Below are positions 9,122 through 17,964 of a DNA stretch of 64,000 bases, in pieces. The position numbers and the translations under genes are program-made. The notes under the pieces are model-generated. The model was not told the DNA's origin. It did no database searches and saw nothing but the letters and a program-made list of their open reading frames with translations. The first letter of the stretch is position 1. Every line of letters starts with the position of its first letter. The DNA comes from Dolichospermum flos-aquae CCAP 1403/13F. Its GTDB lineage: Bacteria > Cyanobacteriota > Cyanobacteriia > Cyanobacteriales > Nostocaceae. The stretch covers positions 2,152,501 to 2,216,500 of the forward strand of contig NZ_CP051206.1 of NCBI RefSeq assembly GCF_012516395.1, read 5' to 3'.

Positions 9122-10728
9122 CAGGGGAAACGCATCTAAATTATCTTGACAGAATACTATATTAGTGCATCAATATGGGAAAATATCTAACTTCATTCAA
9201 AATCTGATAAATTCCTTTATTAAAATTATAAAAATTTCATAAATTTAGAGTAATTATTTATTTTTAATGATGGATTTATTTTGTTCAGTTCTATATATTA
9301 ATATCTATATTTTTTGGCATCAAAAATATAGATTCTATTGTAGAATCAACAGAAAAATAAATTGGTTATATTTATATTTGTCTATATTTTCTGATTTTTA
9401 TCAGATACATTCTAAAATCTTCTCTAAATATTCATCATCCCATCCTGCACAAAACTGCTTACTTTTAGTTCCTAGTTTTTGGCTTTTTTCTTTTCCTAAA
9501 AGATTAACTGCTATATGACGAATAACTGCAAAGTTTTGTGGTGCATTATCCTTTCTTATCCGACAATCATCTTCTCTAAAAGCTACATCTAAAACCCAGT
9601 GTAATGAATTCTCTATACCCCAATGAGTGCGGACTGATTCTCCTAGTAATTTCGCATTATTTGTCAAACTACTTATATAATAGCCTGTCTCAACCTTCGT
9701 TTTTCCATTAACTTTTCGTATATATTCTACCATTCCTACACTTTGAAGATTTACCCATTTCTTATCAGTATCTATTCTTTCTTCTATGTCTGATAACATG
9801 AGATAATGACGAATCTCTTCTCTTCCATGTTTGTCTTCTTTTGTATGAAATTCACTATATTTGAATCCCTCAAACCCTTTAGATATAGCTTCTTTGAAGA
9901 TTTCTTCTACATTCTTATATAAATTACCTTGATTCTTTTTGAGTGCGATAATATATTCGCCTGATTTTTCTGCAATTGATTTTACTATCTCTTTTTGACA
10001 CCCCATCGCATCAATCGTTACTAAACATCCGGCTATATCTAATACTTTAATTAATTCCGGTATGGCTGTTATTTCATTTGACTTTTCTTCTACTTTACAT
10101 TGTCCTAATACTAATTTATTACTAGTTGCCCATGCACTTACCATGTGAATCGCACCTTTATCCTTTCCTTTATCATATGAATGCCTTAATGTTTTCCCAT
10201 CTATTGCTATGACTTCTCCTTCTGTAATTTTATTGATAGATTTTATCCAACTCAAAAAACAATTCTGAAATTGTTGCGGATCTATTCTCGCAAATACTCT
10301 GGCGAATGTATCATGAGATGGAATCCCGTTTGGAAGTTCTAAAAATTGTTTTAGCCATTTTTCTTTCTTTTTTCCATAAGCCTCCATCAATACCCAACTA
10401 TCTACTCCACAGATCACTGCACAAATCGCAATGGTTACTATATCTATTAATTTATGCCTTTTTGTTCTCTCAACTCTTTTATCTTCTAAATCTTTAAAGT
10501 GATCTACTATTGTGATTTTTGGTGGTAGCTTCATTTTGTGAATTTTGTCTCTTTAGTTTTATTGAGAATACCACTTCAACTCATTTTATTGATTCTTATA
10601 GAAACGAATTTACCATCAAATTTTCTTCATACTCATTTATTGGCTTGATATTAACATAGTAATACTGCCCTTTTTATCTATTCATAGAAGTTACATTTTG
10701 TCAAAAAAAATTAGATGCGTTTCCCCTG
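9122..10728 (-). mobile_element. ISAs1-family insertion sequence with long inverted repeats
   Basis: The left end starts CAGGGGAAACGCATCTAA at 9122 and the right end, read in reverse from 10728, starts with the same 18 bases. Similarity continues imperfectly through TTGACARAAT, about 36 bp in all. The element is about 1607 bp and contains one intact transposase. The flanking bases (left GCTGCCTCCGC, right TATCATCTCCC) show no direct duplication, unlike a fresh ISAs1 insertion, which suggests a rearrangement after insertion. An AT-rich stretch of about 280 bp separates the left end from the transposase stop. Confidence 0.85.
9401..10534 (-). CDS. ISAs1-family transposase, intact
   Basis: The 377-residue protein has the full ISAs1 (H-repeat) layout: an N-terminal segment FKDLEDKRVERTKRHKLIDI, then GVDSW and GIPSHDTFARVFARIDP. 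Candidate DDE residues lie in AIDGKTLRHS, TIDAMGCQKEI and HWGIENSLHWVLDVAF. There is no frameshift or internal stop and the length is normal, so the enzyme is probably functional. It is encoded leftwards inside the element bounded by the 9122 and 10728 repeats. A short reading frame on the other strand inside it is a shadow. Confidence 0.92.
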   Translation of the reverse strand: MKLPPKITIVDHFKDLEDKRVERTKRHKLIDIVTIAICAVICGVDSWVLMEAYGKKKEKWLKQFLELPNGIPSHDTFARVFARIDPQQFQNCFLSWIKSINKITEGEVIAIDGKTLRHSYDKGKDKGAIHMVSAWATSNKLVLGQCKVEEKSNEITAIPELIKVLDIAGCLVTIDAMGCQKEIVKSIAEKSGEYIIALKKNQGNLYKNVEEIFKEAISKGFEGFKYSEFHTKEDKHGREEIRHYLMLSDIEERIDTDKKWVNLQSVGMVEYIRKVNGKTKVETGYYISSLTNNAKLLGESVRTHWGIENSLHWVLDVAFREDDCRIRKDNAPQNFAVIRHIAVNLLGKEKSQKLGTKSKQFCAGWDDEYLEKILECI

Positions 10729-10859
10729 TATCATCTCCCAAACTTTCTTTTTGGGTAGAAAAAGCCAGCCATAATGATTTATCTTTTGTTGCGGGAGAAA
10801 AGTATTGGGAAATATTAAAAAAGTTTGCTGATTTAGTTGAGAAAAATCCTACCAAGTAG
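10729..10859 (+). pseudogene. C-terminal remnant of an alpha/beta hydrolase
   Basis: Directly after the ISAs1 right end an open frame reads SPKLSFWVEKASHNDL, then FVAGEKYWEILKKFADLVE, and stops at 10857-10859. The SHNDL followed by AGEKYW resembles the catalytic-histidine end of Bem46/YqkD-type serine hydrolases. No hydrolase N-terminus is found on the left of the element. About 42 codons survive. The family call rests on this short motif only. Confidence 0.45.
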
Positions 10860-10936
10860 GTTGGGTTAAGCGACAGCGCAACCCAACAAAAGAATTGATA
10901 ATGACAATGTTGGGTAACATACGTCAACCCAACCTA
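10860..10936. repeat. AACCCAACCT inverted repeat element (copy 1 of 3)
   Basis: AGGTTGGGTT and AACCCAACCTAC bracket about 77 bp, with a further inner AACCCAAC/GTTGGGT pair. Related elements occur at 17507-17582 and 48010-48073. The element sits between the hydrolase remnant and the convergent carotenoid oxygenase gene, where a folded transcript could act as a terminator for either. Confidence 0.6.
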
Positions 10937-10941
10937 CTCAA

Positions 10942-12336
10942 TTAGGAAATCCAAATACCGTGGAATCCATAGGGTACACGTTGAGGAATCATTACCCGCG
11001 CTATAGGTTCGCTGGTGATATCTTGCGCGTTGATAACTACGAGTTCTGATGTTTGGGAATTTTCATCATAAATAAATGTTACCAGCCATCCTTTGTCTTC
11101 TACTGTGGAATTAGGATCTGGTGCAAATACTGCTTCTCCCCCATAACGATTTTTGCCAAATTCATGGGTTTGGGATGTAGCATTTTCAAAATCGTATTTG
11201 ATTACACCACCAAATAAGGGGGTTTTAAATAGGGGATTTTGACTATGTGCCATTTTTCCTACATAGCCATATTGAGTTTTTCTCCCTAACAGGTTTTCAT
11301 TGACACGGGGAAATTCTCCCGGTACATCATCTAGTTGTTCTTCTGTGACTGCACCTGTGCTAAGGTTAAAACGCCAACGGTGTAAAAAAGGAATGTCTCC
11401 TTTGGGATCACTGTGTGTATCCTGGGAAATCAGGACATTAGTGGAATTCATGCGACAAGCGATAAGAATCACTTCGTCTCCCGCTTCATAAGCATTGAGG
11501 GTGTGAAAAACGTAGCAAGGAGGACATTCAAACCAGCGAATATTGCTGTTGTCACCATGACGAGGCATTATACCAAACCGACTAGGGCGATCGCTCTCAA
11601 ACATCATCATCGGTTCTCCCCGCATCATTCGTTCCGCACTAAATGTCAGGGGTAAATCCATGAAAATGGTATAATTTTCCGTAATGGCGAAATCGTGCAT
11701 CATTACCGCTGTGGGTATTTCTATGGGTACTGTTCGTAATAACTCACCTTGGGCGGAAACTACGCCATATTGTAGATAAGGTGGTCTAAAACCGTAACCA
11801 AAAAACATCATTTCCCCCGTAACTGGATCTACCTTGGGATGGGCGGTAAAGGCGGAAACTAGTTTATCATTATAGGTATGTTCCCCAATAGTCGCTAAAT
11901 CGGGAATGCTAATGTGATGGGGCGCACCTCCTTCCCATAATGCTAAAAGCTGTTGATTGTGCCACACCAGGGCTGTGTTAGCGGTATTTTTCCCAGGTCC
12001 GTGAGGGTTATCCATTTGCGGTGGTTCTAAAAGTCCACTCCACACAGCTTTACCCGCTTCATGTTCAATATTCCAGCCCCTAGTTCTCACATAGCGATTG
12101 TGATAAGTGGCTTTACCGTCGTTGATTTGGACACCATGTAACATTCCATCGCCATCAAACCAGTGATATTGACCAATGGGATTCCATTGCGGATTAGGTC
12201 CATTGCGGACAAACATCCCTGATAATTCTGGAGGGATTTCTCCGATAACTTCCAAGTTGTCAGTGCTGACTTCTGTGTTTATCGGGGCAAAATTGCCTGC
12301 TAAATAAGGATTTACTGCGGTTGAGGCTATGGTCAT
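10942..12336 (-). CDS. Carotenoid/apocarotenoid cleavage oxygenase
   Basis: The 464-residue product belongs to the RPE65/carotenoid oxygenase family: GMFVRNGPNPQW near residue 40, HWFDGDGMLHG near 58, and the iron-ligand histidines expected in AFTAHPKVD, VMMHDFAIT, YVFHTLNAY and the C-terminal GFHGIWIS. These non-haem Fe(II) enzymes split carotenoids or apocarotenoids at a double bond with O2 to give aldehydes such as retinal. Length matches cyanobacterial members. There is no signal peptide. Which carotenoid it cuts cannot be said. The gene is monocistronic and diverges from era, with about 290 bp between the starts. Confidence 0.9.
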   Translation of the reverse strand: MTIASTAVNPYLAGNFAPINTEVSTDNLEVIGEIPPELSGMFVRNGPNPQWNPIGQYHWFDGDGMLHGVQINDGKATYHNRYVRTRGWNIEHEAGKAVWSGLLEPPQMDNPHGPGKNTANTALVWHNQQLLALWEGGAPHHISIPDLATIGEHTYNDKLVSAFTAHPKVDPVTGEMMFFGYGFRPPYLQYGVVSAQGELLRTVPIEIPTAVMMHDFAITENYTIFMDLPLTFSAERMMRGEPMMMFESDRPSRFGIMPRHGDNSNIRWFECPPCYVFHTLNAYEAGDEVILIACRMNSTNVLISQDTHSDPKGDIPFLHRWRFNLSTGAVTEEQLDDVPGEFPRVNENLLGRKTQYGYVGKMAHSQNPLFKTPLFGGVIKYDFENATSQTHEFGKNRYGGEAVFAPDPNSTVEDKGWLVTFIYDENSQTSELVVINAQDITSEPIARVMIPQRVPYGFHGIWIS

Positions 12337-12625
12337 AGTCAGTGAGCTAGATAAAGATACTGTACTTAATATAATTATGGTTTGCGATTTGTGCTAGGGA
12401 AGACAATTTTTATCATTTCCATAAATATGCAATAATTAATGTATCTCTTCTCTAAAAGAGAATGGTGTTGCTAATCAAATATATGAATATGCCTCACGCA
12501 AAGGCGCAAAGGCGCAAAGAATAAAGGTTGCAAAGGTTAAATTTACCAATTTCATATTTCAATTTAGCAACGCTAAGAAAATTTCCATCAAAGTCAAAAT
12601 AATCTATTAATCATAACTGTAAACA

Positions 12626-13600
12626 ATGCAAGTAGAATCACAAGTCTCTAATATTGATAATAATATTTTTACTGATTTCGGTGGGGTAATGATTCCTCAA
12701 GCACCGGATGGGTTTAAATCAGGTTTTATTGGCATTATCGGCCGGACTAATGTGGGTAAATCCACTTTAATGAATGAATTAGTCGGACAAAAAATAGCCA
12801 TTACTTCCCCAGTATCCCAAACTACTCGCAATCGGTTAAAGGGGATTGTAACTACAGAAACAGCCCAGTTAATTTTTGTAGATACACCGGGTATTCACAA
12901 ACCCCATCATCAATTGGGAGAAGTGCTGGTAAAAAATGCGAAAATTGCCATTGAATCGGTAGATGTGATATTATTTGTAGTTGATGGCACTGTTGCTTGT
13001 GGTCCAGGCGATCGCTATGTGGCAGAACTACTAATTAATAGTCAAACACCTGTAATTCTGGGGATTAATAAAATTGATGAACAACCAGAAGATGCTCAAA
13101 AAATAGATGATAGTTATATTCAATTAGCTAATAGCTATCAATGGCAAAGTGTGAAATTTTCTGCTAAAACCGGCGCAGAATTATTACAACTCCAAGATCT
13201 ATTAATTAGTCATCTCCAACCAGGACCATTTTATTATCCACCCGATTTAGTTACAGACCAACCAGAACGGTTTATCATGGGTGAATTGATTCGAGAACAA
13301 ATATTATTATTAACTCGTCAAGAAGTTCCCCATTCCGTAGCCATAGGCATTGATTTAGTCGAAGAAAGCCCAAAAATTACCCGTGTTCTCGCCACCATCC
13401 ATGTTGATAGAGATTCTCAAAAAGGTATTCTTATTGGTAAAGGTGGAACAATGCTCAAATCTATTGGTAGTGAAGCCAGACAACAAATTCAAAAGCTAAT
13501 TGCTGGGAAAGTTTATCTAGAATTATTTGTCAAAGTTCAACCTAAATGGCGACATTCACGAGTGCGGTTAGCAGAACTGGGTTATCGGGTAGAAGAATAA
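12626..13600 (+). CDS. era: GTPase Era
   Basis: Era is a GTPase that binds 16S rRNA and helps assemble the 30S subunit. The G motifs are complete: G1 GRTNVGKST near residue 41, G3 VDTPGIHKP near 88 and G4 NKIDE near 151. The C-terminal KH RNA-binding domain follows (IGKGGTMLKSIGSEAR near 270, ending KVQPKWRHS). The 324 residues include an N-terminal extension of about 30 residues before GFIGIIG; a later start at the internal ATG (MIPQAPDGF, residue 22) would give the usual length. The dihydrofolate reductase gene follows after 16 bp and is probably cotranscribed. Confidence 0.95.
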   Translation: MQVESQVSNIDNNIFTDFGGVMIPQAPDGFKSGFIGIIGRTNVGKSTLMNELVGQKIAITSPVSQTTRNRLKGIVTTETAQLIFVDTPGIHKPHHQLGEVLVKNAKIAIESVDVILFVVDGTVACGPGDRYVAELLINSQTPVILGINKIDEQPEDAQKIDDSYIQLANSYQWQSVKFSAKTGAELLQLQDLLISHLQPGPFYYPPDLVTDQPERFIMGELIREQILLLTRQEVPHSVAIGIDLVEESPKITRVLATIHVDRDSQKGILIGKGGTMLKSIGSEARQQIQKLIAGKVYLELFVKVQPKWRHSRVRLAELGYRVEE

Positions 13601-13616
13601 TAAATAGGGGTAAATT

Positions 13617-14150
13617 ATGCCTTTGATTAGTCTCATTGCTGCCATTTCTGAAAATCGAATTTTATCAGACTCGACAAAAGAACATATTCATGCGGGTATT
13701 CCTTGGAATATTCCCAGTGATGAACTTTATTATCGGGAAACTATCCGACGACATCCTGTCATTATCGGGCGCAAAAGTTATGCCACTTTTAATAAACCAA
13801 TTCGTAATTGTACAACTATCATTCTTACCAGAGACACCAATTTTCAAGCATTCGGTTGTATAGTTTTGCATTCATTAGAAGAAGCAATTGCATGGGCGAA
13901 AATGAGTGAAACAGAAGAGATATTTATCTCTGGTGGTGGACAGATTTATACTGAAGCCATCGAATTTGCCGATAAACTTTATTTAACTATTGTTGAAGGT
14001 AATTTTGTGGGAGACATATACTTTCCTGAATTTGCCGATTTTGGAAAAGTCACCAAAGAGAAGAAAATGCAGGAAAATGGCTTTCAGTTTAATTTTGTAG
14101 AAATTGAAAAGTGCGTTAATCAGGTATCGTCACCTTCAATAATTGGCTAA
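13617..14150 (+). CDS. folA: Dihydrofolate reductase
   Basis: It aligns in order with bacterial DHFR: PLISLIAAISENRIL at the start, the GIPWNIPSD segment whose Asp corresponds to the catalytic Asp27 of the E. coli enzyme, VIIGRKSY for NADPH binding, ILTRD, FISGGGQIY and LYLTIVEG. It should reduce dihydrofolate to tetrahydrofolate. A loop before GIPWN (SDSTKEHIHA) is longer than in E. coli. At 177 residues it is slightly longer than usual. It starts 16 bp after era with a GGGG-containing ribosome-binding site. Confidence 0.88.
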   Translation: MPLISLIAAISENRILSDSTKEHIHAGIPWNIPSDELYYRETIRRHPVIIGRKSYATFNKPIRNCTTIILTRDTNFQAFGCIVLHSLEEAIAWAKMSETEEIFISGGGQIYTEAIEFADKLYLTIVEGNFVGDIYFPEFADFGKVTKEKKMQENGFQFNFVEIEKCVNQVSSPSIIG

Positions 14151-14186
14151 GTAATGGGACACAATTAATACACAACTGATTTTTAT

Positions 14187-14225
14187 GTTCCCCGTTCCCC
14201 GTTCCCCGTTCCCCGTTCCCCGTTC
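14187..14225. repeat. STRR tract, GTTCCCC heptamer x5.5
   Basis: Five perfect direct repeats of GTTCCCC plus GTTC fill the space between the convergent DHFR and TPR genes. Heptameric short tandem repeats are known from heterocystous cyanobacteria. No coding role is seen. Confidence 0.85.
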
Positions 14226-14228
14226 AAT

Positions 14229-15029
14229 TTATTGTAATTTCAAAAATCTATCCAAAGCTGCTACCATACTTGGTGGCCAGCGACGGATATTCGTTACCCA
14301 ATTCATATCCTTATAACGGGTATCTAGTCCATAAGCAGCTACCCAATTACTTTCTGCCTCTCCTTTATTTCCCCTCACCCAATAAGCGGCTGTTAAAGCG
14401 GCACGCATATCAGCAAATCGAGGATATTTACGGACTATATTCCGCATCTCGCGGATAGCTTTATCTGATTGATTAGTTTCATATAAAGCTAGGGCATAAT
14501 TAGCTCTAGCAAAGGCAAAATTGGGGGTAATTTCTGTGGCTTTTTGGAAATCTAAAATCGCTTCTTGCCATTTCCCTAAACCTGTTTTAGCATTACCACG
14601 ATTATTATAGGCCATGGCATCTTGGGGATCTAATTCTAATACACGATTATAATCAGCGATCGCTTCATCCCATCTTCCCAAACCTTCTAATGCTGTTCCC
14701 CGATTCAAATAAGGGTCTGTCACATTGGGAGCAAGTTTTATAGCTTGGTTATAGTCTGTCAATGCGGATTGTAACTTATTTTGACTGACACGAGAATTAC
14801 CGCGATTACTCCATGCGCCCGCATTGGTAGGAAATTTTTCAATAATTTCTGTCCAATAAGCCTCCGCTGTCACAAAATCGCCTTGATTCGTAGCTGCAAA
14901 AGCCTTAGTCGCTAATTCATCCCCTACTTGCAACTCCTCGGCGGTAATGGGTTGAGATTCTGCCATAACTGGTGTATTCCAGCCAAAAACCAGCAACAGA
15001 CTCAGGAAAATACTAATTAGTTTAATCAT
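14229..15029 (-). CDS. Secreted/periplasmic TPR-repeat protein
   Basis: A signal peptide is clear (MIKLISIFLSLLLVFGWNTPVMA, cut after Ala 23). It is followed by about four tetratricopeptide repeats between residues 35 and 200, for example AGAWSNRGNSRVSQNKLQSA, DPYLNRGTALEGLGRWDEAI, AMAYNNRGNAKTGLGKWQEA and AFARANYALALYETNQSDKA. TPRs bind other proteins; no enzyme domain is present. The tail (YKDMNWVTNIRRWPPSMVAAL) is conserved-looking but not diagnostic. It is convergent with DHFR and divergent from ycf65. The partner is unknown. Confidence 0.85.
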   Translation of the reverse strand: MIKLISIFLSLLLVFGWNTPVMAESQPITAEELQVGDELATKAFAATNQGDFVTAEAYWTEIIEKFPTNAGAWSNRGNSRVSQNKLQSALTDYNQAIKLAPNVTDPYLNRGTALEGLGRWDEAIADYNRVLELDPQDAMAYNNRGNAKTGLGKWQEAILDFQKATEITPNFAFARANYALALYETNQSDKAIREMRNIVRKYPRFADMRAALTAAYWVRGNKGEAESNWVAAYGLDTRYKDMNWVTNIRRWPPSMVAALDRFLKLQ

Positions 15030-15189
15030 CTAACTCTGACGTGATAGGCAACAAAATTAATCATATAGCAACAGCTAACAAAGAAGATTCCCAAATTTCT
15101 TCATTCATTGGTCAATTAGTCAAAGATTGAGTTAAAATAGGAGGTCGCAAACTAAGTAAGTAAAACCCGGATATTCCCCGGAGGTGTAA

Positions 15190-15489
15190 TTGACCAAGTT
15201 CATTTTAAAAATTCTCTGGTTAGACGAAAACGTCGCCCTAGCAGTTGATCAAGTTGTTGGTAAAGGATCTAGCCCCTTAACCAAATACTTTTTTTGGCCC
15301 AGAAATGATGCCTGGGAAGAGCTAAAAAAAGAGTTAGAATCCAAACACTGGATTACAGATGTTGATCGGGTGGAGTTACTCAACAAAGCCACAGAAGTGA
15401 TTAACTACTGGCAAGAAGAAGGCAGAAAACGCCCAATGGCAGAAGCACAGTTGAAATTTCCAGAGGTTGCCTTCACAGGTAGCGCCTGA
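15190..15489 (+). CDS. Plastid-type ribosomal protein PSRP-3/Ycf65
   Basis: The 99-residue protein matches the PSRP-3/Ycf65 family: [19 protein letters not shown] at the start, then [19 protein letters not shown] and [22 protein letters not shown]. It is a small-subunit ribosomal protein shared by cyanobacteria and plastids. The start is TTG at 15190: an in-frame TAA lies directly before it, and GGAGGT ends 5-6 bp upstream, so this uncommon start is well supported. It is monocistronic. Confidence 0.92.
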   Translation: MTKFILKILWLDENVALAVDQVVGKGSSPLTKYFFWPRNDAWEELKKELESKHWITDVDRVELLNKATEVINYWQEEGRKRPMAEAQLKFPEVAFTGSA

Positions 15490-15497
15490 TGATTTTA

Positions 15498-15541
15498 AGT
15501 TGGTAATTGGTAGTTGGTAATTGGTGATTGGTAATGGGTAA
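15498..15541. repeat. STRR tract of TTGGTAA-type heptamers
   Basis: Direct imperfect repeats of TTGGTAAT/TTGGTAGT/TTGGTGAT fill the gap between ycf65 and the convergent WD40 gene. Related TTGGTAAT tracts occur near 33548, 36455 and 42650. Confidence 0.75.
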
Positions 15542-17284
15542 TTAAGTAAAATTATCACCTATCACCAGTCCCCTTTGCCACAATTTGATTGTCTTGTCCT
15601 TACTACCACTGGCAATCAATTTTGCATCATGACTCATAGCAACGCTAGATACTGAGTCTGTATGACCTACAAGACTAGCAATTTCTTTTTTTGTGCTGAT
15701 TTGCCAAATTTTTACCGTTTTATCCCAACTGCCACTAATCAGCGTTTCTCCGTCAGCACTAAAAGCTACAGCCACCACTGACCAAGAATGACCTGAAAGT
15801 GTGCTAATTAATTCACCAGTGCCAACATCCCATAATTTAATTGTATTATCACCGCTACCCGTTGCCAAAATTTGACCATTGGGACTAAAAGCAACTGTTA
15901 AAACTGCCCAAGTATGACCGGAAAGAGTTGTTAATAAGTTAAATTTTCCGTCTTCTAATTGCCAGATGCGAACTGTGCGATCATAACTAGCACTTGCTAA
16001 AAGTCGTCCTTGGGGACTAAAAGCTACAGCATTTATTTGTAATTTATGCCCAGTTAAAGTATTCAGTCCTAAACCTGTATTCACATCCCAAATTTTAATA
16101 GTTTTATCCCAACTTCCACTAGCTAAAATTTGCCCTTGGGGATGAAATGCTAGAGATTTAACAGCGTGTGAATGTCCAGTCAGAAGATGAATTTTTGCTA
16201 ATGTCTTCACATCCCACAAATTCATAGTTTGATCATCACTAGCTGTGGCTAAAATTGTATCATTGTGATTAAAAATAACTGATGTTATAGCTTGAGTATG
16301 TCCGAAAAAATTTGCTATTAATTGCCGATTGTTTAAATCCCATAATTTAATACTTTTATTATCTTCTCCACTGGCTAATATTTTACCATCATGACTTAAT
16401 GCCACAGTATTAATAGAACTATTGATTTGATTTTCAAGAGGATAGGAAAGTTGCCATAAAGGATGATTAATTGGGGATAATAAAGGCAAACAATGATCTT
16501 TAATTCCCAAAGTATAAATAAGTTGATCTGCTGATTGCCAGCGTTCTTGTAAATTATATTTTATAAGTTTATCAAGGGTTTGTCCTAGATGTTCGCTAAT
16601 TTGATTGGTGAGATAATCTCGCCATATCCAGCTATTATTAGTAATATCAAATAATTCAAAAGGTGGTATTTGAGTTAGTAGATAAATACAAGTTATACCT
16701 AAACTATAAAGATCACTGACAAAAACAGCTTTACCTTGTATTTGTTCTGGCGAAATATATTCTGGACTACCAACTAAATCATCTTTAGATTCATTGATAT
16801 TGACAAATTTCATTGCAGCAAAATCAACTAAAACTAGATTATCTAATAAATTTTGACTTTGATTTACAGTCCGCAAAATAATATTTTTTGGTTGAATATT
16901 CTGGTGAATAATTTGATGATCATGAATAAACTTGAGAACTGGTAATAAACTTTTTAAAACTTGCCAAATCTGAGTTTCATTAAAAACACCTTGCTTTGCT
17001 AATAAACTAGCTAAATTATCACCTTCAATAAATTCTTGAATTAAATAGTAATATTCATTTTCTTTAAAATGTGTGATTAGGGAAGGAATTTGCGGATGTT
17101 TACCTAATTCCGTTAATTTCTCTACCTGATATTGAAAATTTTCCAGTGTTTGATATTGAGATGAAAATTGGTGAATAACACAAGGAATTGGCGGAAATTG
17201 ACTTTCATCTACAGCAAGAAATGTTTGACAAAATCCCCTTTTACTAATCTGCTTGATTAAATGATAATCTTCTTTAATTAACAC
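15542..17284 (-). CDS. WD40 protein with degenerate Ser/Thr kinase domain (likely pseudokinase)
   Basis: Residues about 1-260 have the kinase fold pattern but key residues are changed: the glycine loop reads ISKRGFCQTF, the VAIK-type lysine position reads PCVIHQF, the catalytic loop reads IHQNIQPKNII with Asn for the catalytic Asp, and DFG reads VDFAAMK. Catalysis is therefore doubtful. Residues about 285-575 hold seven WD40 repeats, enough for one beta-propeller (SIKLWDL, TMNLWDV, TIKIWDV, TVRIWQL, TIKLWDV, TVKIWQI, TIKLWQR). Kinase-WD40 fusions are common in filamentous cyanobacteria. It is probably a scaffold; the partner is unknown. Confidence 0.88.
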   Translation of the reverse strand: MLIKEDYHLIKQISKRGFCQTFLAVDESQFPPIPCVIHQFSSQYQTLENFQYQVEKLTELGKHPQIPSLITHFKENEYYYLIQEFIEGDNLASLLAKQGVFNETQIWQVLKSLLPVLKFIHDHQIIHQNIQPKNIILRTVNQSQNLLDNLVLVDFAAMKFVNINESKDDLVGSPEYISPEQIQGKAVFVSDLYSLGITCIYLLTQIPPFELFDITNNSWIWRDYLTNQISEHLGQTLDKLIKYNLQERWQSADQLIYTLGIKDHCLPLLSPINHPLWQLSYPLENQINSSINTVALSHDGKILASGEDNKSIKLWDLNNRQLIANFFGHTQAITSVIFNHNDTILATASDDQTMNLWDVKTLAKIHLLTGHSHAVKSLAFHPQGQILASGSWDKTIKIWDVNTGLGLNTLTGHKLQINAVAFSPQGRLLASASYDRTVRIWQLEDGKFNLLTTLSGHTWAVLTVAFSPNGQILATGSGDNTIKLWDVGTGELISTLSGHSWSVVAVAFSADGETLISGSWDKTVKIWQISTKKEIASLVGHTDSVSSVAMSHDAKLIASGSKDKTIKLWQRGLVIGDNFT

Positions 17285-17506
17285 AATTTATTTTCTAGAT
17301 TCCTTTTTCTGTTTCTGGATGATAAAAATAGTTCCCATTGTAATAAGTAGGTGAACGGAAAAAAACCGTAGACGCGAAGCGGCTTCTCGAAGAGTAATAT
17401 GTAACGAAAAGTAAAATCTCCCAAACCCTCTTGCCTCTTGCCTCTTGCCTTGCCATAGCGACGATTTTCAATGCTAACCTACTTACTCGTTAGGTTAAGG
17501 AAATGT

Positions 17507-17582
17507 AGGTTGGGTTGAGTGATAGCAAAACCCAACATTATCAAGAGTTTTGTTGGGTTTCCTTCTGCCAGCCCAACCTACG
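17507..17582. repeat. AACCCAACCT inverted repeat element (copy 2 of 3)
   Basis: GTAGGTTGGGTT at the left pairs with AGCCCAACCTAC at the right, and an inner AAAACCCAACA/TGTTGGGTTT pair forms a second stem. It resembles the elements at 10860 and 48010. Confidence 0.65.
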
Positions 17583-17628
17583 ACATAACTATTTTTAACC
17601 TTAACCTAATCAAAACCATATTTTGATT

Positions 17629-17667
17629 TTTAAGCTATAATAGACATCTTTAAGCTATAATAGACAT
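17629..17667 (+). promoter_or_regulatory. Tandemly duplicated promoter-like 19-mer with TATAAT
   Basis: TTTAAGCTATAATAGACAT occurs at 17629-17647 and again at 17649-17667, a 20-bp period. Each copy holds a perfect -10 hexamer (TATAAT). The second copy ends 16 bp before the ATG of the 80-residue gene, so one or both could drive it with a very short leader. No convincing -35 is seen. Confidence 0.5.
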
Positions 17668-17683
17668 TGGGTTTACCACTTCT

Positions 17684-17926
17684 ATGCCTAAAAAAATCAA
17701 TTTTCAGTCCCGCAAATTTCCTAAAGCTGTAACTTTTTCTTTGTATCTCTTCGGTGTTATGGCTGTTCTGATAGTGTCTTTTCCTTGGCTTTATGAAATC
17801 AAAACAAAAGCCGGAATTAATATCTCAAAAAAGTACAATACTGGATCTTTTTTAGAAAAACATACTCATGGACTCTTTAAATGTCAGTGGCTGTATCCGT
17901 ACCATTGTAAACCTCCCCAAGATTAA
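17684..17926 (+). CDS. Small membrane protein, 80 aa, unknown
   Basis: I do not recognise the family. A basic N-terminus (MPKKINFQSRKFPKAV) precedes one hydrophobic helix (FSLYLFGVMAVLIVSFPWLY, residues about 19-38), followed by a basic tail with two Cys (FKCQWLYPYHCKP). The tail is probably outside the cytoplasm if the positive-inside rule holds. The coding case rests on a clean helix, a reasonable composition and the TATAAT motif just upstream; there is no obvious ribosome-binding site. Confidence 0.5.
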   Translation: MPKKINFQSRKFPKAVTFSLYLFGVMAVLIVSFPWLYEIKTKAGINISKKYNTGSFLEKHTHGLFKCQWLYPYHCKPPQD

Positions 17927-17964
17927 ACCGTAAGATCATGGTGGGGATTGCCCACCATATAAAT

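Larger units (their letters stand above)
17285..17683. other. Repeat-rich 399-bp intergenic region
   Basis: No gene is seen. From left to right: a segment with GACGCGAAGCGGCTTCTCGAA (about 17370), an STRR tract of CTCTTGC heptamers (17427-17454), the AACCCAACCT inverted repeat element (17507-17582), and a duplicated promoter-like 19-mer (17629-17667) before the small gene at 17684. Confidence 0.7.

Noticed and set aside
9267-9518. 83-residue + strand ORF in the ISAs1 element
   Set aside because: Antisense to the transposase end, AT-rich and Phe/Tyr-rich; a shadow.
10691-10927. 78-residue minus-strand ORF
   Set aside because: It is antisense to the hydrolase remnant, the IS end and a hairpin repeat, and has no protein-like features.
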